DNA of 64,000 bases from Hymenochaete sp. R1 (Eukaryota; Basidiomycota; Agaricomycetes; Hymenochaetales; Hymenochaetaceae), in contig JAFREE010000023.1 of assembly GCA_019400425.1 (NCBI GenBank), forward strand, positions 164,223-228,222. The letters run 5' to 3'. The notes beneath the pieces are model-generated. The model was not told where the DNA came from. It worked only from the letters and a program-made list of their open reading frames with translations, and made no database searches. Positions within the stretch are counted from its first letter, which is position 1. Every line of letters starts with the position of its first letter. Positions 49,737 to 60,993 of this stretch are shown one piece after another. Made by a program: the position numbers and the translations under genes.

Positions 49737-49975
49737 TGCTGAGTGTCACGGTTAAGCTCAGAGCGAACTTGGTGAGCAGTCATACACTGATTTACGTAAT
49801 GCAAATGATCGACTCAAATTCGAACACGAAATTCAATTTCACTTTCACAAGATTATTCAACCACATCCGTCTGCTCTGGCTTCATCCTGGCCTGCGCAGG
49901 TTGCAAGGCTTCGATTTTCGCCTCAAATACTCTTGTCTTCTTTTTCTAACTTCTGACGAATCTAACACGCGTATC
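49737..49975. promoter_or_regulatory. Divergent promoter between SLU7 and membrane protein gene
   Basis: A 239-base spacer between start codons pointing away from each other. It must serve both genes. No clear TATA box; CT-rich leader on the plus side. Confidence 0.55.
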
Positions 49976-50956
49976 ATGCCGCTAATTGTCACCGCTCCTA
50001 TTCTGTGCGCTCTCGGCGCACGAATTGCTTTCACATTCCTCAACCAGGACTCGACAAACGTATCATCGGAAACCAGCGCAATAATCGATAGCGTTGTGCA
50101 GGGTCTCTTTCAAGGCGTTCTCTTCCAATATGTATACACAGAGCATCAAGTATTCGCCCCCGCTCTCGTACTGGCCTGTGTTGGGCGAATCATAGCCATG
50201 GCTGTCCTCGCGAGCTCTGAAGACGACGTTCAAGCTGCGGGTATCTCAGGCATCGCAGCTGCTATTGGTTTTGCTTTGACTTACCTTATCTCTTCGGCCG
50301 TGGATGAGTGGTCGGGCGTAGTTTCCGGTGACGAAGACGAAGTAATCGAGCGGAGGCATGAACGACGCCGGGGCCGTGAAGCTGCGAGGGAAGCGCGGAA
50401 AGAACACATGAGGGCAAGGCTTCGTGAAATCAACGCGCGCGAGCGTGGAAGGGAACGTGAAAGAGATCCTTCTCCAGTGTCTGTTACTCGCTCCCGGTCT
50501 CTTGAGCGTGTACAGGAACGTCCTTACACACCAGCCCGCGCGCGTTCAGCATCGCAGCCGCGTACGGAACGAACCGGTGTCCCTCCAACCCTTGTTACCG
50601 AAACGTCGACGACATTTACAATGGAGCAGCTTGGGTACACGGGCCTGGGTCGGCTTTTGGACATGGAGCTTGCGAATCTGCGGAAACGCGCCGCGACGGC
50701 CGAAGCTGATCGAAGACGTTGCAAGGAAGAGAAGAAATGGGCGATTGCGCAGGGTGATACAGCACGCGCAAAGCAGCTAGCCTGGCAGGTGAAGCGGTAC
50801 TCGGCCATGGCAGAAAGCTATACCAGGGAAGCTGACCGGCGAATCATCGAGGCAACGAGAGCGAACAATTCTTCTGCCATACCAGTAGGTGAAGGAAAAG
50901 GTAGCCCTCCCTTTAAACACTTCGCTGAAGTCGATGACGAACGTCGAAAAGAGTGA
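49976..50956 (+). CDS. Intronless membrane protein with DUF1771-like coiled region
   Basis: 326 residues in one exon, unusual beside intron-rich neighbours. The ATG at 49976 gives MPLIVTAPILCALG. Two to three hydrophobic stretches in the first 100 residues (IAFTFLNQ, FAPALVLACVGRIIAMAVL, AAAIGFALTYLISS) suggest membrane helices. A charged Arg/Glu-rich cytoplasmic part follows (ERRHERRRGREAAREARKEH). Near the end, LANLRKRAATAEADRRRCKE and AIAQGDTARAKQLAWQVKRY resemble the DUF1771 segment that often precedes an Smr domain, but no Smr domain follows. Function unknown; the DUF1771 link is tentative. Confidence 0.75.
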   Translation: MPLIVTAPILCALGARIAFTFLNQDSTNVSSETSAIIDSVVQGLFQGVLFQYVYTEHQVFAPALVLACVGRIIAMAVLASSEDDVQAAGISGIAAAIGFALTYLISSAVDEWSGVVSGDEDEVIERRHERRRGREAAREARKEHMRARLREINARERGRERERDPSPVSVTRSRSLERVQERPYTPARARSASQPRTERTGVPPTLVTETSTTFTMEQLGYTGLGRLLDMELANLRKRAATAEADRRRCKEEKKWAIAQGDTARAKQLAWQVKRYSAMAESYTREADRRIIEATRANNSSAIPVGEGKGSPPFKHFAEVDDERRKE

Positions 50957-51687
50957 GCATCTTATTGAGAAATTAATGAAGGTCATATATTGATGCTTCC
51001 GCGACAATAGAAAAGGCAAGACTGCAATGCGCATCCCTCCAACGCCCAATGGTGTTGGTTTTGACAGTGGCTGGAGAGCAAGCAAAGCAGCTGCAGCATA
51101 TATATGAATAATTCCATGGCTGTTGTTGCGGTCAAAGAAGACATCTTACCTCCCTCATTTGCACTACGGGTTTCTTGACGAGCCCCGATTCCTCACTCAT
51201 TGCGATACCTAACTTCAGCGATACCTTTTGACCCTCTCAACACTTATTTTGATATTCTTTCCGGATGAATAGAGCTGCACTGTGTATATATGGACCCCAA
51301 ATAATCGACACGTCACCATTGAATTTTCAACCAGCCCTTTCGGTACTTCTCGATCCTTGAACTGGGGTAAAAGATGCTCCAGGCCAATAGTAAGGGAGTG
51401 TCGATCACGGTGAGTCCAGTTATGTCTGTTTTTCTCTAAAAATAGAACGCTATGGAACACAACCATTCAAGCTGAGGCTGGGGCTAACTGTTCATATGTG
51501 GGCTGACTGCCTCTCCTCAATCGTATAAAGTCTGTCCTTTCTCTTTCTATTCCCCCATCGCTCCTTTCGCGACTTCTTCCACCTTCTACCTTCCTATCCC
51601 CTCCACATCCTTCAAACACCTACCTCTACACACATCTACACTCTTTCACCCACACTCTTTCCACATACACACACTTCAGTCATCACC
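50957..51687. promoter_or_regulatory. Spacer with TATA box and CT-rich leader
   Basis: No gene. The right part holds TATAAA at 51524-51529, about 160 bases before the ATG of the secreted protein. A long C/T-rich leader with CACAC repeats follows and runs up to CACC-ATG. This is the layout of a strongly expressed fungal gene. Confidence 0.6.
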
Positions 51688-52649
51688 ATGCGCTCCTACA
51701 TCGTCGCTTCCGTCGTCTTCGCCGTCCTTTCTGGCAACTCCGCGTTGGCGGCTCCTGCCACTCCAACTGGCACCCCTAGCCCCGTAAGTATTCTCTGCCT
51801 CTCTTTTTTCTTTCAATACAAACTAATATACTGTCAAGGGTACCCTCGGGAAGCTGATAGACTGTGCGCTCGCCCCAGTCGACCAAGCCAAAAGCTTGTG
51901 CCACATCGTAAGTGGCTCCACCCTTGATTTCAACCGCCTCCCAGCCTGATCCATTTTGTCTATGATAGCCCCACGACAAGGTCTTTAGCTCTGCCACCGA
52001 GCTCCCGTCATCTACTGGCACTAGTTCTGAGCCTACCTCGACGTCCTCCGATGTCTTGCGACGGGGACTTCCTCTCCCTATCCTGGGTTCTTCATCCTCC
52101 ACGAAGACCCCCAACGCGATGCGCCGAGGGGCAATCACAATGAAGGCCGACTCTACGTCGTCTGCGTTGGCGTCGGTAGAGAGCTCTCTCACCGATGCAT
52201 CCAGCACCGGATCTACGTCGACCGAAACTGCGACGTCTTCCATTGCCCTCAAGCTCCGCGATGATCTCAACAACGCATTCTCAAACAATGAAGCGAAGCA
52301 GACTTCCACCCCGAAAGTCATGGATGTCATTCATAAGCGCGCGCATCTCTCCGGCTCCGGCTCCATGGCCTTGAGTGCGACTGCCATTCTGGACCTCAAC
52401 TTGGGTGGCGACGACTCGACATCCACCAACACTCATTCATTCTCGACTCTCTCGCTCTCAGCTCCCTCTCTTTCAACCCCCTCGCTCTCGACCCCCTCTG
52501 CGATGGTGACGGGTATTGTGAGCGACCTCGACGAGTTCCTGTATGATATTGCTTTCAACACCAACGATGACTCTTCCAGCGGCTCTACGTCCACGGCCAG
52601 TTCGACTGTCGCCGCTGTTGAAGTGAGTGCCAGTGCGACGTTGAATTAA
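51688..52649 (+). CDS. Secreted Ser/Thr-rich protein with dibasic sites
   Basis: About 280 residues in three exons. Signal peptide MRSYIVASVVFAVLSGNSALA. Intron 1 (GTAAGT...TCAAG) joins TPSP to GTLGKLIDCALAPVDQAKSLC, and intron 2 (GTAAGT...GATAG) joins HI to PHDKVFSSATELPSS. The rest is very rich in Ser and Thr, probably O-mannosylated, with repeated SLSTPSLSTPS and SLSAPS units. LRRG, MRRG and HKRAH offer basic-pair sites that a Kex2-type protease could cut. Only two cysteines are seen (CALAP and LCH), both near the N-terminus. No enzymatic domain. It could be a wall protein or a processed precursor; no family recognised. Confidence 0.8.
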
Positions 52650-53109
52650 GTGGCTGACGGCACCAGCCGCCTTCAACGTTGCATTTCTCTATCTTCGGTT
52701 GATGTTTCTTTGTTGTTTTGATTAGCTTTCTTTCTTTCGGGTTCTGTTCACAATCTGTTAGCCATATTCAGTGTTCAAATGTGAATGTGTGTGTTATACC
52801 CTCCCTTGGTTTACAAATATTAGCTCGAACGGTCGAAAGTTGCATGACTAACACAAAGATGGCGACTGCGTCAGGAGACTTCAGAGAAAGGACGAACGAC
52901 TTGCTTTTAGTCATGCTCCCGCCCTCGATTACAAAGACAAAAGTATATATCCCTCCGGTATTTATCCGAGCCGATAAGAAGTGCGGAGATTGGATAGCAA
53001 GCGTTGTAGTCCTTTCCCCCCTGCCCACCGAAGTGAACGTCATTATTCCAGCAGACCAGCGGCTGCATCCATCAACAAGAGGCCAAGAATTTGGGCGTAA
53101 CTGACCTAC
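52650..53109. other. Spacer, no gene
   Basis: 460 bases. Contains the 3' end of the secreted protein gene and the promoter of the GFA gene. An open frame at 52718-53104 has no family motif. Confidence 0.4.
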
Positions 53110-54154
53110 ATGGCTCATGCAACGATATACTTCGGCTCCTGCCTCTGCGGATCAGCCAAGTTTGAGGTACATGGTGATCCAGTAAAGTGCGCCTTCCCTT
53201 TCAAAATTAGATCGCTTTGTAATGCCACAGGTTACTTACCATGATCTTTTAAACACGGTTCTCCATGAAATTGCCTATTGCCCATCTACGTGATCTACAA
53301 TGGCCTCTCGACCCGATGTGCATTTACTCGACATCAACACCAACATCAATGATTTTTCTCCTCCTTTCCAACAACCGCGTCCGACGCGTTAAATACGAAC
53401 ATCTGTGGCAAATCCAAATCTAAACAAACGGACGGACGGGCGAACGGCGCATCCGTCCGATTTGGGCACTGGAACTTGAAGAGTGTCGAGATGCCATTGT
53501 CTCAACTGTCAGAAGGCCACGGGGACGTCGTGCACTGAGAATATCGTCTTTCCTGAGGTGAGGATAGGATAGGTTTTTTCTTAAAAAGTTTTTGCGAGGG
53601 ACGGAATTCGTGTCGTTTCGCCCATGGCGCGGTTCGGATGTTTGCGTTCGAACCAGCCAATTGCTTCAGTACTAGTGTTTAAACTTGCTAACGAATTCTC
53701 AATCCGCCCTCCCTCACCCCTCATTTCCAACGCTCAGGTCGTCAAAATCACACAAGGCGCAGAACCAGCAGAAGCACCCCTCATCCGCGTCTACGCAGAC
53801 GCCGCCCAAACCTCAGGCAACACGCTCTACCGCTACTTCTGCAGCGCGTGCGGGACGTCGCTCTACATCTCATATAGTCCCAACACCGGGTTCCTCACCA
53901 ACACCAACACTAACGAGAACGAAAAGAAGACGGGTGGTGGTGGTGAGGCTAAGGCTAAGGAAGGCGCCCCGGGTGCGGTTGCTGTGATGTATAGCGCGTT
54001 GGATAGTAAGTCTGTGGATGGGGGGTTGACGAGGGAGAAGGTGGAGTGGGGGCCGCCGGCGTTGGAGTTTCATGTGAGGGATCGGAAGGGGTGGGTTGGG
54101 GCGGTGGAGGGGGCGGAGCAGATTTGGACGAAGCCTGGGAAGGGGAAGGAGTGA
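53110..54154 (+). CDS. GFA/CENP-V domain zinc protein
   Basis: Small protein of the glutathione-dependent formaldehyde-activating enzyme (GFA)/CENP-V fold. The start MAHATIYFGSCLCGSAKFEV carries C-x-C. A second exon gives CHCLNCQKATGTSCTENIVF, and a third VVKITQGAEP, then YRYFCSACGTSLYISY. These C-x-C, C-x-C-x2-C and C-x2-C groups are the structural and catalytic zinc ligands of the family. The C-terminal part WGPPALEFHVRDRKGWV and EGAEQIWTKPGK is typical. A Gly/Asn/Lys-rich insert (TNTNENEKKTGGGG) lies between. Introns of roughly 180 and 300 nt would be long for this window, and the first junction could not be placed in frame with confidence. Many fungal GFA proteins have unknown substrates. 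Confidence 0.78.
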
Positions 54155-54348
54155 GGTGGTACTCTGACTCTGACTCTGAAGGCGTTTGGGAATTATAAAG
54201 AAGGAAGAAATGTTTTGATTGCTTGTCATCTGTCGTTTTGTTCGTGAAGATGAACGTTTGCTGATTTGTGTACGATTCAAGGGAGACTTAAAGTGTGTCA
54301 ATGTTGCTTGAGCAAATATATTATATATATAGAGAGAAAAAAACAAGT

Positions 54349-56283
54349 TTACTTGAGCTTGAATAAGTAATGTCCGACACCCCACCTATTAATATTGTCG
54401 GAAGAACGAGGAAGAACAATCAGGAGAAGTTCGCAAACGGACGAAAAAAGAGTCGCTACTTACTCTTCCCCGCCATTCAACGCAAAGAACTCGGCACACG
54501 CCATATAGAACGTCCTGAACCTACAAAAAAAACGAGTGCGCCCGTAACATAACCCACAAGGCCCTGAGTCAGCCGAGTATTTCATTTTACGACAATAATG
54601 CAGTCAAGCGAGGTTACCGATAAAACGCCTTCCTCCCTTCTACGGGATCCATGCCCTTCTCTTTGGCGTCGCGTTCGAGCTCTACGAGTCCTGCAGAGGC
54701 GTTCGCGTCCTGCAGCTGGAGCCAAGCCTCGAGCGAGCGAGCGTAGTGCGTGCCGTTGATGAACCAGCTATGGACGAGCGTGACGTCCGATTGGAAGTAG
54801 AGCTGTACGGTCGTTTGCGTCCCAAGGAAAGGAAGAAAGAAAAAAAAGGAAGGTCAGAGATAGGTGGGTTTGTGATACTGGTAGAACCCGACGAGGAGAC
54901 GGCGCGGACCGCGGGCGAGACGTACGAAGAGGTCAAAGGAGGGCATCGTCCCGCCTGTGAAGAACGTCTGTGCCATCCAGCCGTCGTCGTTCTCGAAATG
55001 ATACGGTGTCGTGCGATGACAGAAAACGTGGATGAAGAGCAGGGATTCGTCTTCCTCGTGCGTACCCGGGCCGTTCTCTGTCGCCCTTGTCTTTGCATTT
55101 GCATTCAAGTTGTCGTTGTCGTTGATACCAGCTGCGTCGTGGGGGGCGTTGGACGTGTTAGAGGCGAGTTTGTTGGGACGGAGCCATGATGAGACTTTTC
55201 GGAGGAGCGCTTCGTAGTTTTTCATGTGTTCGAACATCTACTAGGCGAGTTAGATATTTAATTTTCGAAAAAGTAGTTGGCGCCAAGTTTAGTGAGGACG
55301 TACCTCTATTGAGAATATGCGGTCGAAGCTGTACCACCCACATATAGTCAATATATGCACATGCAGGTTGGATGTATGGAGCGAAAACACTCACGTTCGC
55401 CCATCGACGAAGTCGAATGTACTTACATCCGCTGTGATGACCTGGTTTCAGAATCAGTACCCATACGCTGTGAATCAGTGAACCACACCAAGCCACACAC
55501 AATCCGATGCTCACCTCAACGTTACTCAGTCCTTTCTCCTTCGCGACGCTGAGGATATGCTCTTTCTGGGTGGCTGAGTTCGAGAGACCCGTCACCCTTG
55601 CACCGGGGTATTTCTATAAATTCAAATCCACGCGTATGTTCAGGATCCAGTTCGAAGTGTTATGCACTGGTACTGTACTGTACGAGCCTCTGACTGACCT
55701 CGGCGAGATACAGCGTCAAGCTGCCCCATCCTATTCAGAGAAAGTATTCAGCATGTGTCGCGGGATACCAGCGCAAACACTCACCACAGCCTAGATCCAA
55801 AACGTCCAATCCATCCCTCATCTTCGCCTTCACGCAATACCTCTCCATCATCCTCTCCTCCGCCTCCCCCAAACTCATTCCTCTTTCCCCCAACCCAAAT
55901 CGAAACCATCTCGCTCTCCCAACCGTCCCTTCCCCTCCCTCCCCCTCCTCCCACAAACACGCACTATACTTCGCCCTAGGCCCAAGCGTCCCCAGAATAA
56001 ACTTCGTCGAGACCTCGTAGTGCTGCTCGTTGGCTTTTTCCTGGCGCTCCGCGATGGGGCGCGCGCGGAGGTCGGCGACGAAGGCGTGTTTGGCGGATTG
56101 GGAGAGGGAGAGGGTGGTTCCGGTGGTCCCGTTGGTCCCGTTGGTGGAGGGAGAAGAGGGGATGGGGAGGGAGCGGAGGCGAATTCGGCAGAGGTGGCGG
56201 ACGGCGAGGCGGAGGAGAGGGTCGGGGACGTAGCCTTTGTCGAGGAGGGCGTATGCGGCTTGTTCGAGGGCTTGGGTGCTCAT
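54349..56283 (-). CDS. Cyclopropane-fatty-acid-synthase-like SAM methyltransferase
   Basis: SAM-dependent methyltransferase of the CFA-synthase/coclaurine N-methyltransferase-like family. N-terminus MSTQALEQAAYALLDKGYVP. AdoMet motif I spans an intron: DVLDLGCG|WGSLTLYLAE (donor GTGAGT, acceptor GAATAG). Then come GARVTGLSNSATQKEHI and FEHMKNYEALLRKVSSWLRP, and after an inserted Asn/Asp-rich stretch LLFIHVFCHRTTPYHF, DDGWMAQTFFTGGTMPSFDL, VTLVHSWFINGTHYARSLEA, FRTFYMACAEFFALNGGEE and WGVGHYLFKLK. The last two join in frame (GTAAGT...TAATAG), and the stop is at 54349. Seven or so introns. Substrate not inferable: lipid or small-molecule methylation are both possible. An inserted block of about 45 residues before LLFIHVFCH is unusual. 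It converges with the GFA gene, 194 bases apart. Confidence 0.88.
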
Positions 56284-57418
56284 CGGACGCGTTCAAGTTC
56301 TTCGAGTCAGACGTGTTGGTTGAGTTCAAGATGAGCTTGGGGCCAGCTGGGGGTGCTGGTGCTGCTGGCAGAGTTGGGGAGTGGACTGGCGTCGGTCGTC
56401 ATCTTCTTGGTAGTCTGACATGCGTCGTCACTGTTTGTGGGTAGTAGGTTGCGTATCGACGATGGTTGCAGTCGGGCCCCTCGGCGATCGAATTTCGAAC
56501 ACGCTTCGCTTATCCTCGTCATCACGAGCAGCCAGACTTTCCATGTTTACTAGTACTAGTATTCCTTTCTCGCACCAAGCTCATTTATCGTCGGTATAAG
56601 AATACGATTGCTCGGAGTAGCCTTTTGCAAATTAGACGTGGAAGTACTGTAGTAGTACATACAAGTAAATGAATACAAATGTTCGTCTATATCATGATGT
56701 GTGCCGAACCTGGTCGACTGGACCGGAAGATGACCAGAAAAAGTCTCGAGATATCGATATTGCGATAAAGAAAGATATGCAAGAGAAGAGTGTAGAATGA
56801 ATGATTCAATGAATCCGAAAAGACGCGGAGATAAAATGATGAGTAGTACTATTGTTCGTCTCCTACGTAGTACGTGTGTGTTAATATGCCACCACCCAGC
56901 GCTCAAAACCTCCATTCAGTCCAATCTCAAACAACACAATACCAATACCAATCCTACTCCGCGTGCTCAACCTCGATCCCAAACAAGGGAACTCGGCGTC
57001 AGCGGCGTATCTTCGCGGGAAACTGTATCCAGTGAACGAGAACGGACGACCTACACAGGCACATACATGCACGTACGGACGCATGGATCAGTCGGCCGTC
57101 CCTTGCTCGTCCTCTTCAGAGCATACGGGAGTTCTATCGCCGGGTCTCGTCTCCGTGACCATCGTATCTCTCTCTCCGTGTCGTATCGCGTGGGGACAAG
57201 ACGTAGGATCCATATCATAGCATATTCAGGAAATTTGGTAATAAATCCCGTCGTTGTTTGTCGTTCGTGAATGCGCCATTTGTAGATGTCGATGTCGATG
57301 TCGGTGATGTGTTATCGCGTCGGTGTCATTTCCCGCTCTTTGGTGTTGTGGGTTGGTGCGAGGACCATGGACATTCGACAAGGTGAGGTGAGCTGCTCTC
57401 TGACCTGGATTCTGGACT
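56284..57418. other. Spacer, no gene
   Basis: 1.1 kb without a recognisable gene. Contains the promoter of the methyltransferase at left and the 3' side of the next minus-strand gene at right. Confidence 0.4.
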
Positions 57419-58144
57419 CTACACGCGTCTCCTCCGTGAAGGCAACATATCCAACGAGATCCCAAACGTCCGTTCATCTTTCTCCACAACCACCCCAGAG
57501 CCTCTCCTCGATCCCCCCTCTTCCTCCCCACCACCAGCACCCTCATCATTACCATTGACATTGTCCCTCCCATACCCTCCCCACCGGAGCGCAAGTTTCC
57601 TCCGTACACACCTCATCACGCCTTCCCCCTCGTCCCCCTCTCCCTCTCCCTCTCCCTCACCAGAACCCGAGCCCGAACACGCATAATACCGCGCCCACCG
57701 CGCGTAGAGCCTCTCGTATGCGTCAGCCGCGTGCGCCCGGAGGTCCGCGTTGGGCTTGTCGTACAACGCCGGCATCGCGAACGTGTCGTTTTGGTTAATG
57801 TTTAAATTCGAATTCGGGTGTGATAGGAGGGAGGAGGAGGTGGGGCTGGTGGTGGGGGGACGGGAGGCGTGTTCGTAGGGCGGGGCGTAGATGTTTTGAG
57901 GTTCGGAGAGTCCTGCGCCTGCTAGTGCGCGGAGGAACATGAAGAGGCAGCTGTGGGGAAACGTGGGTTCGTTAGTATTGATATTCTTTTGACACCTTTC
58001 TTTTGGTGAGGGGAGGCGAAGATAGATGCGGGATGCGAACCTGAGGAAGACGACGAGGAGGGGGATGTTGAAGTTTTTGAGGCGGATGGATATGGCTTGA
58101 ATGGCGGAATGCAAAGAGCTGCACCGGAGTCGTAGAATCGACAT
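57419..58144 (-). CDS. Hypothetical protein with N-terminal membrane segment
   Basis: Two exons. Exon 1 from ATG 58144 reads MSILRLRCSSLHSAIQAISI, then LKNFNIPLLVVFL. An intron (GTTCGC...CCACAG, about 95 nt) joins in phase to SCLFMFLRALAGAGLSEPQN, completing a hydrophobic segment that may anchor the protein. The rest is low-complexity: PPTTSPTSSSLL, a Gly-Glu-rich run (SGSGSGEGEGEGEGDEGEG), and GYGRDNVNGNDEGAGGGEEE. It ends near 57419, although a further 3' exon is possible. I do not recognise a family. Moderate confidence that it is a gene. Confidence 0.5.
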   Translation of the reverse strand: MSILRLRCSSLHSAIQAISIRLKNFNIPLLVVFLRFASRIYLRLPSPKERCQKNINTNEPTFPHSCLFMFLRALAGAGLSEPQNIYAPPYEHASRPPTTSPTSSSLLSHPNSNLNINQNDTFAMPALYDKPNADLRAHAADAYERLYARWARYYACSGSGSGEGEGEGEGDEGEGVMRCVRRKLALRWGGYGRDNVNGNDEGAGGGEEEGGSRRGSGVVVEKDERTFGISLDMLPSRRRRV

Positions 58145-58556
58145 CGTGTCGTACTAGTACTGGTTTGGTACAACGGGTAGAGTACCGGTAAGAAGAAGAC
58201 GAGGCAAATTCGAAGACGGGGTCTCAGTTCCCTGCTCTTTATACCAGTACTGTGCTTTGAGAGGGAAATGCCTCGGTGAAATTTATCGATCGAGGTGAGG
58301 AGGGGTGAGGTGGCTGGATGGGACCTGGATCTTTGAAATCTGGATCTGCTGGGAGGCCAGCCCGGAGCCACACGGTCGCGTTCTACCTATCTGATTCCTG
58401 TAGGGGATTTGTGTCCGGGCCCGCTGGGAGCTGGGCTGGGATGGGAAAAAGGAGGCTGGGCGACGCCGTTTGGGAGTAGTGGTAAAGCTAACGGATACGA
58501 AGGCGCGAGAGATAGACCTTTAACTTAACTTACGGGGAGAAGAAAGGAAAGGGGGC

Positions 58557-58571
58557 GGGGGGGGGGGGGGG
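58557..58571 (+). repeat. G15 homopolymer
   Basis: Fifteen guanines preceded by GGGGGC. Non-coding. Potential G-quadruplex or length-variable tract. Confidence 0.85.
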
Positions 58572-58876
58572 ACGAGGAGAAAGGACAAGGACAAGGGCTC
58601 GAGTGAGACTCGGACTGAGCTTTGTATCGTTTTATCGAGAACTGAGAGTCCATTTGGCTCATGTCCCGAACAACAACAGCATCACCGCAAGGCAAGCCCG
58701 TGGTCGTCATGTCCGTGGTCAGAACAGAACAGAACAACATGGTCTGCTTGTGCTTCTGCTTGTGCTTCTCTTGCCAAGACGAGGATCATCATGATGAAAA
58801 GGGCATGCACACATCCCGCGATGAATTGATTTGTTGGAAATACGAAATGCGGAGCATTCTGTTATCTATCGCCGCA

Positions 58877-58891
58877 GGGGGGGGGGGGGGG
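58877..58891 (+). repeat. G15 homopolymer, second
   Basis: Fifteen guanines between CGCA and CAGT, non-coding, about 305 bases from the first tract. Confidence 0.85.
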
Positions 58892-59463
58892 CAGTACCAC
58901 TGGCTGGGGATGATCGTCGTGATCATTTGCGCTGGTAATACTACTTGCGTCTCCAGGGTAAAGCTTCGTGTGGAAAAGATCGGTCGGACTTTGCGATTAT
59001 TTGTGGGAGGGAGAGAGGAGAGAACTCTGAGAAGGAGTGCGTTGGTCGTGGAGAGGAGCGTTCATTAGTCGGAGCCGGTATTGCTTGGCTCGTTGGCTCG
59101 TGAGAATTGTCTGAGATTGAAACATGCATATCATATCATATGGAGTGAAAACAGGGGATGGATGGGATGAACAGACTCGGGTTTAAGATCCTTTAGTGCT
59201 GGGGTTGACAAGCTAGGAGAACACGATGTCTTAGTCTTAGAGTGTACCTCCTCCTGTACCATCCCATGTCTCTCTGATCAGTGAATTCGCTCATGAGCAA
59301 GAAAACTCTAGATCTATACCAACGCAATGACCGTTCACGTACCAAGTACCAGCCGCAATCGCCGCCATCAGCCTTTCTTGCGCTTCACATTAATATTGAG
59401 ACACACCTGCGCTCGTATCCATCATCTTCGCGCAGGAACTAGTGAACTTCCATCCTATCAGCA

Positions 59464-60993
59464 TCACACAATCCCACTCAGGTCGATAGTCTTCTCTTCC
59501 ACCCCCCGCACCGCTACACCCTTCTCCGTCACGATAGCACTGATCAACTCCGCAGGCGTCACGTCGAAGCTCGGGTTGTACACATTTGCGTGCCCGAGAC
59601 CGGGTGGCGTCAATTGCACGACTTGCTGTTCGACGACAGCGTCGTTAGATTCGGAGGTTGAGTTGGGGGATTTGGATTTGGATTTGGGAGGGTACACGGC
59701 GCCCCGGACGAGGCAGGCTTCGATCCAGGGGCGGTGTTCGATGGGGATGCTGCAAATGAACAAATGCATTTCACGTCAGTCGCCCCTCCGTTCAGCGTTC
59801 GTGCTGGGATGGTAGATGAGATGTGGGGACGTACTGTGAGCCATCGGGAATGTCGAGGTCGACTGTGGTGATGGGTGCGACGACGATGAAGGGGATTTTG
59901 TGTCGGGCGGCGAGGACGGCGGCGTTGTATGTCCCGATCTTGTTCGCGGTGTCGCCGTTCCGTGCTATTCTGTCCGCGCCGACAACTGTGGGGATGCCGT
60001 GCGTTAAGAGGGGAGGCTAGGGTTGAGATGATACGGGGTTCATACGCACCTACGGCGTGGATGGTATGATGCTGGAAGAGCGACCCGACCATTGTGTCGC
60101 ATATCATGACATGGGGTGCTTGTAGTGATTGTAGCTCAAAGGCCGTCAGCCTAGACTTTGATCAGTATCGATCATATGAATTAGAAGAAAGAATACTTCA
60201 CCTGCTGCCTTGATGGTACGGTGCGGTCTGCGTGAAGTACGCCGTCCCTAATCGGTGAGTTTCAAAGAGGTGGGTGATCAGGCCTAGAGCTGTCCCGTAT
60301 CCCTGAGGACCATCGAACGATAGCGGACACGTTCAATAAGCTCCCAAGCTGCATATATAACATATTTAAGCTCACCGACGTCGCGAGAGAACCTGTATTG
60401 CACACCGTCAACACGTTCAGCTTCTCATCAGCTCCCGAAGTCCCCTGCACCTGCTCAACAAGCCAATTCGCCCCGTGCGCACTCATCGCTTTGTTCCGCC
60501 CCACATCCTCATCTGCAACCGCCCTCCCTTCTTCATAAACTTTCCGCGCCAGAGTTCTCGCCTTCTCTGCATCCGACGTGGTCGCAGCAGCCAAATCGAC
60601 AACGCCGTCTTCGATGACCTGCCGAAGGCGCCTCATCGCTGCACCCAAGTTGACAGCCGTCGGCCGGGCTGTCAGCAAGAAATCCAATTGTGGGATCAGG
60701 AACTCCTTCAGCGTCTCCGCGCTCTCCATATACGAGTGGTTTTCCGTGTCTGGTCGCGTAGCAGTAGCAAGCGCGAGACCGAGCTCCGATGAGATGCTCA
60801 GTGCGGCGAGGCTGGCGATGGCCGGCGCACCGCGGATTTGCATGGATTTGATGGCGGCATGGGCGGCTTGGATGGTGGGTATAGGGAGGAAGGAGACGGT
60901 GTGGGGGAGGAGGAGTTGGTCTACGATCTCGAGGGAGAGAACGCCGGATTGGTCGATGTGCGTGCGGATGGAGAGAGGGAGGGTTGGGGCCAT
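59464..60993 (-). CDS. MRI1: Methylthioribose-1-phosphate isomerase
   Basis: Converts methylthioribose-1-phosphate to methylthioribulose-1-phosphate in the cytosolic methionine salvage pathway; related to eIF2B alpha-type subunits. Start [20 protein letters not shown]. Conserved blocks in order: [19 protein letters not shown] (family motif RGAPAI), [32 protein letters not shown], joined across an intron to [18 protein letters not shown] and [14 protein letters not shown]. Next come [26 protein letters not shown] and [19 protein letters not shown] with the catalytic aspartate of GADR, and [19 protein letters not shown]. Near the end are [20 protein letters not shown] and the closing DLSGIV. 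All landmarks are present. A Ser/Lys/Asn insert ([15 protein letters not shown]) precedes the C-terminal block. About 440 residues, slightly longer than usual because of the insert. Confidence 0.93.

Larger units (their letters stand above)
58145..59463. other. Spacer with two G15 tracts
   Basis: No gene recognised over 1.3 kb. Two pure runs of 15 G lie about 300 bases apart. The right end is the MRI1 3' flank. Confidence 0.45.

Noticed and set aside
53640..53665. GTTCGAACC resembling a tRNA B box
   Set aside because: No A box, acceptor stem or terminator could be placed around it, and it lies in an intron of the GFA gene.
53870..54385. 171-codon minus-strand open frame overlapping the GFA gene
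   Set aside because: Antisense shadow of the GC-rich last GFA exon and its 3' flank; no family features.
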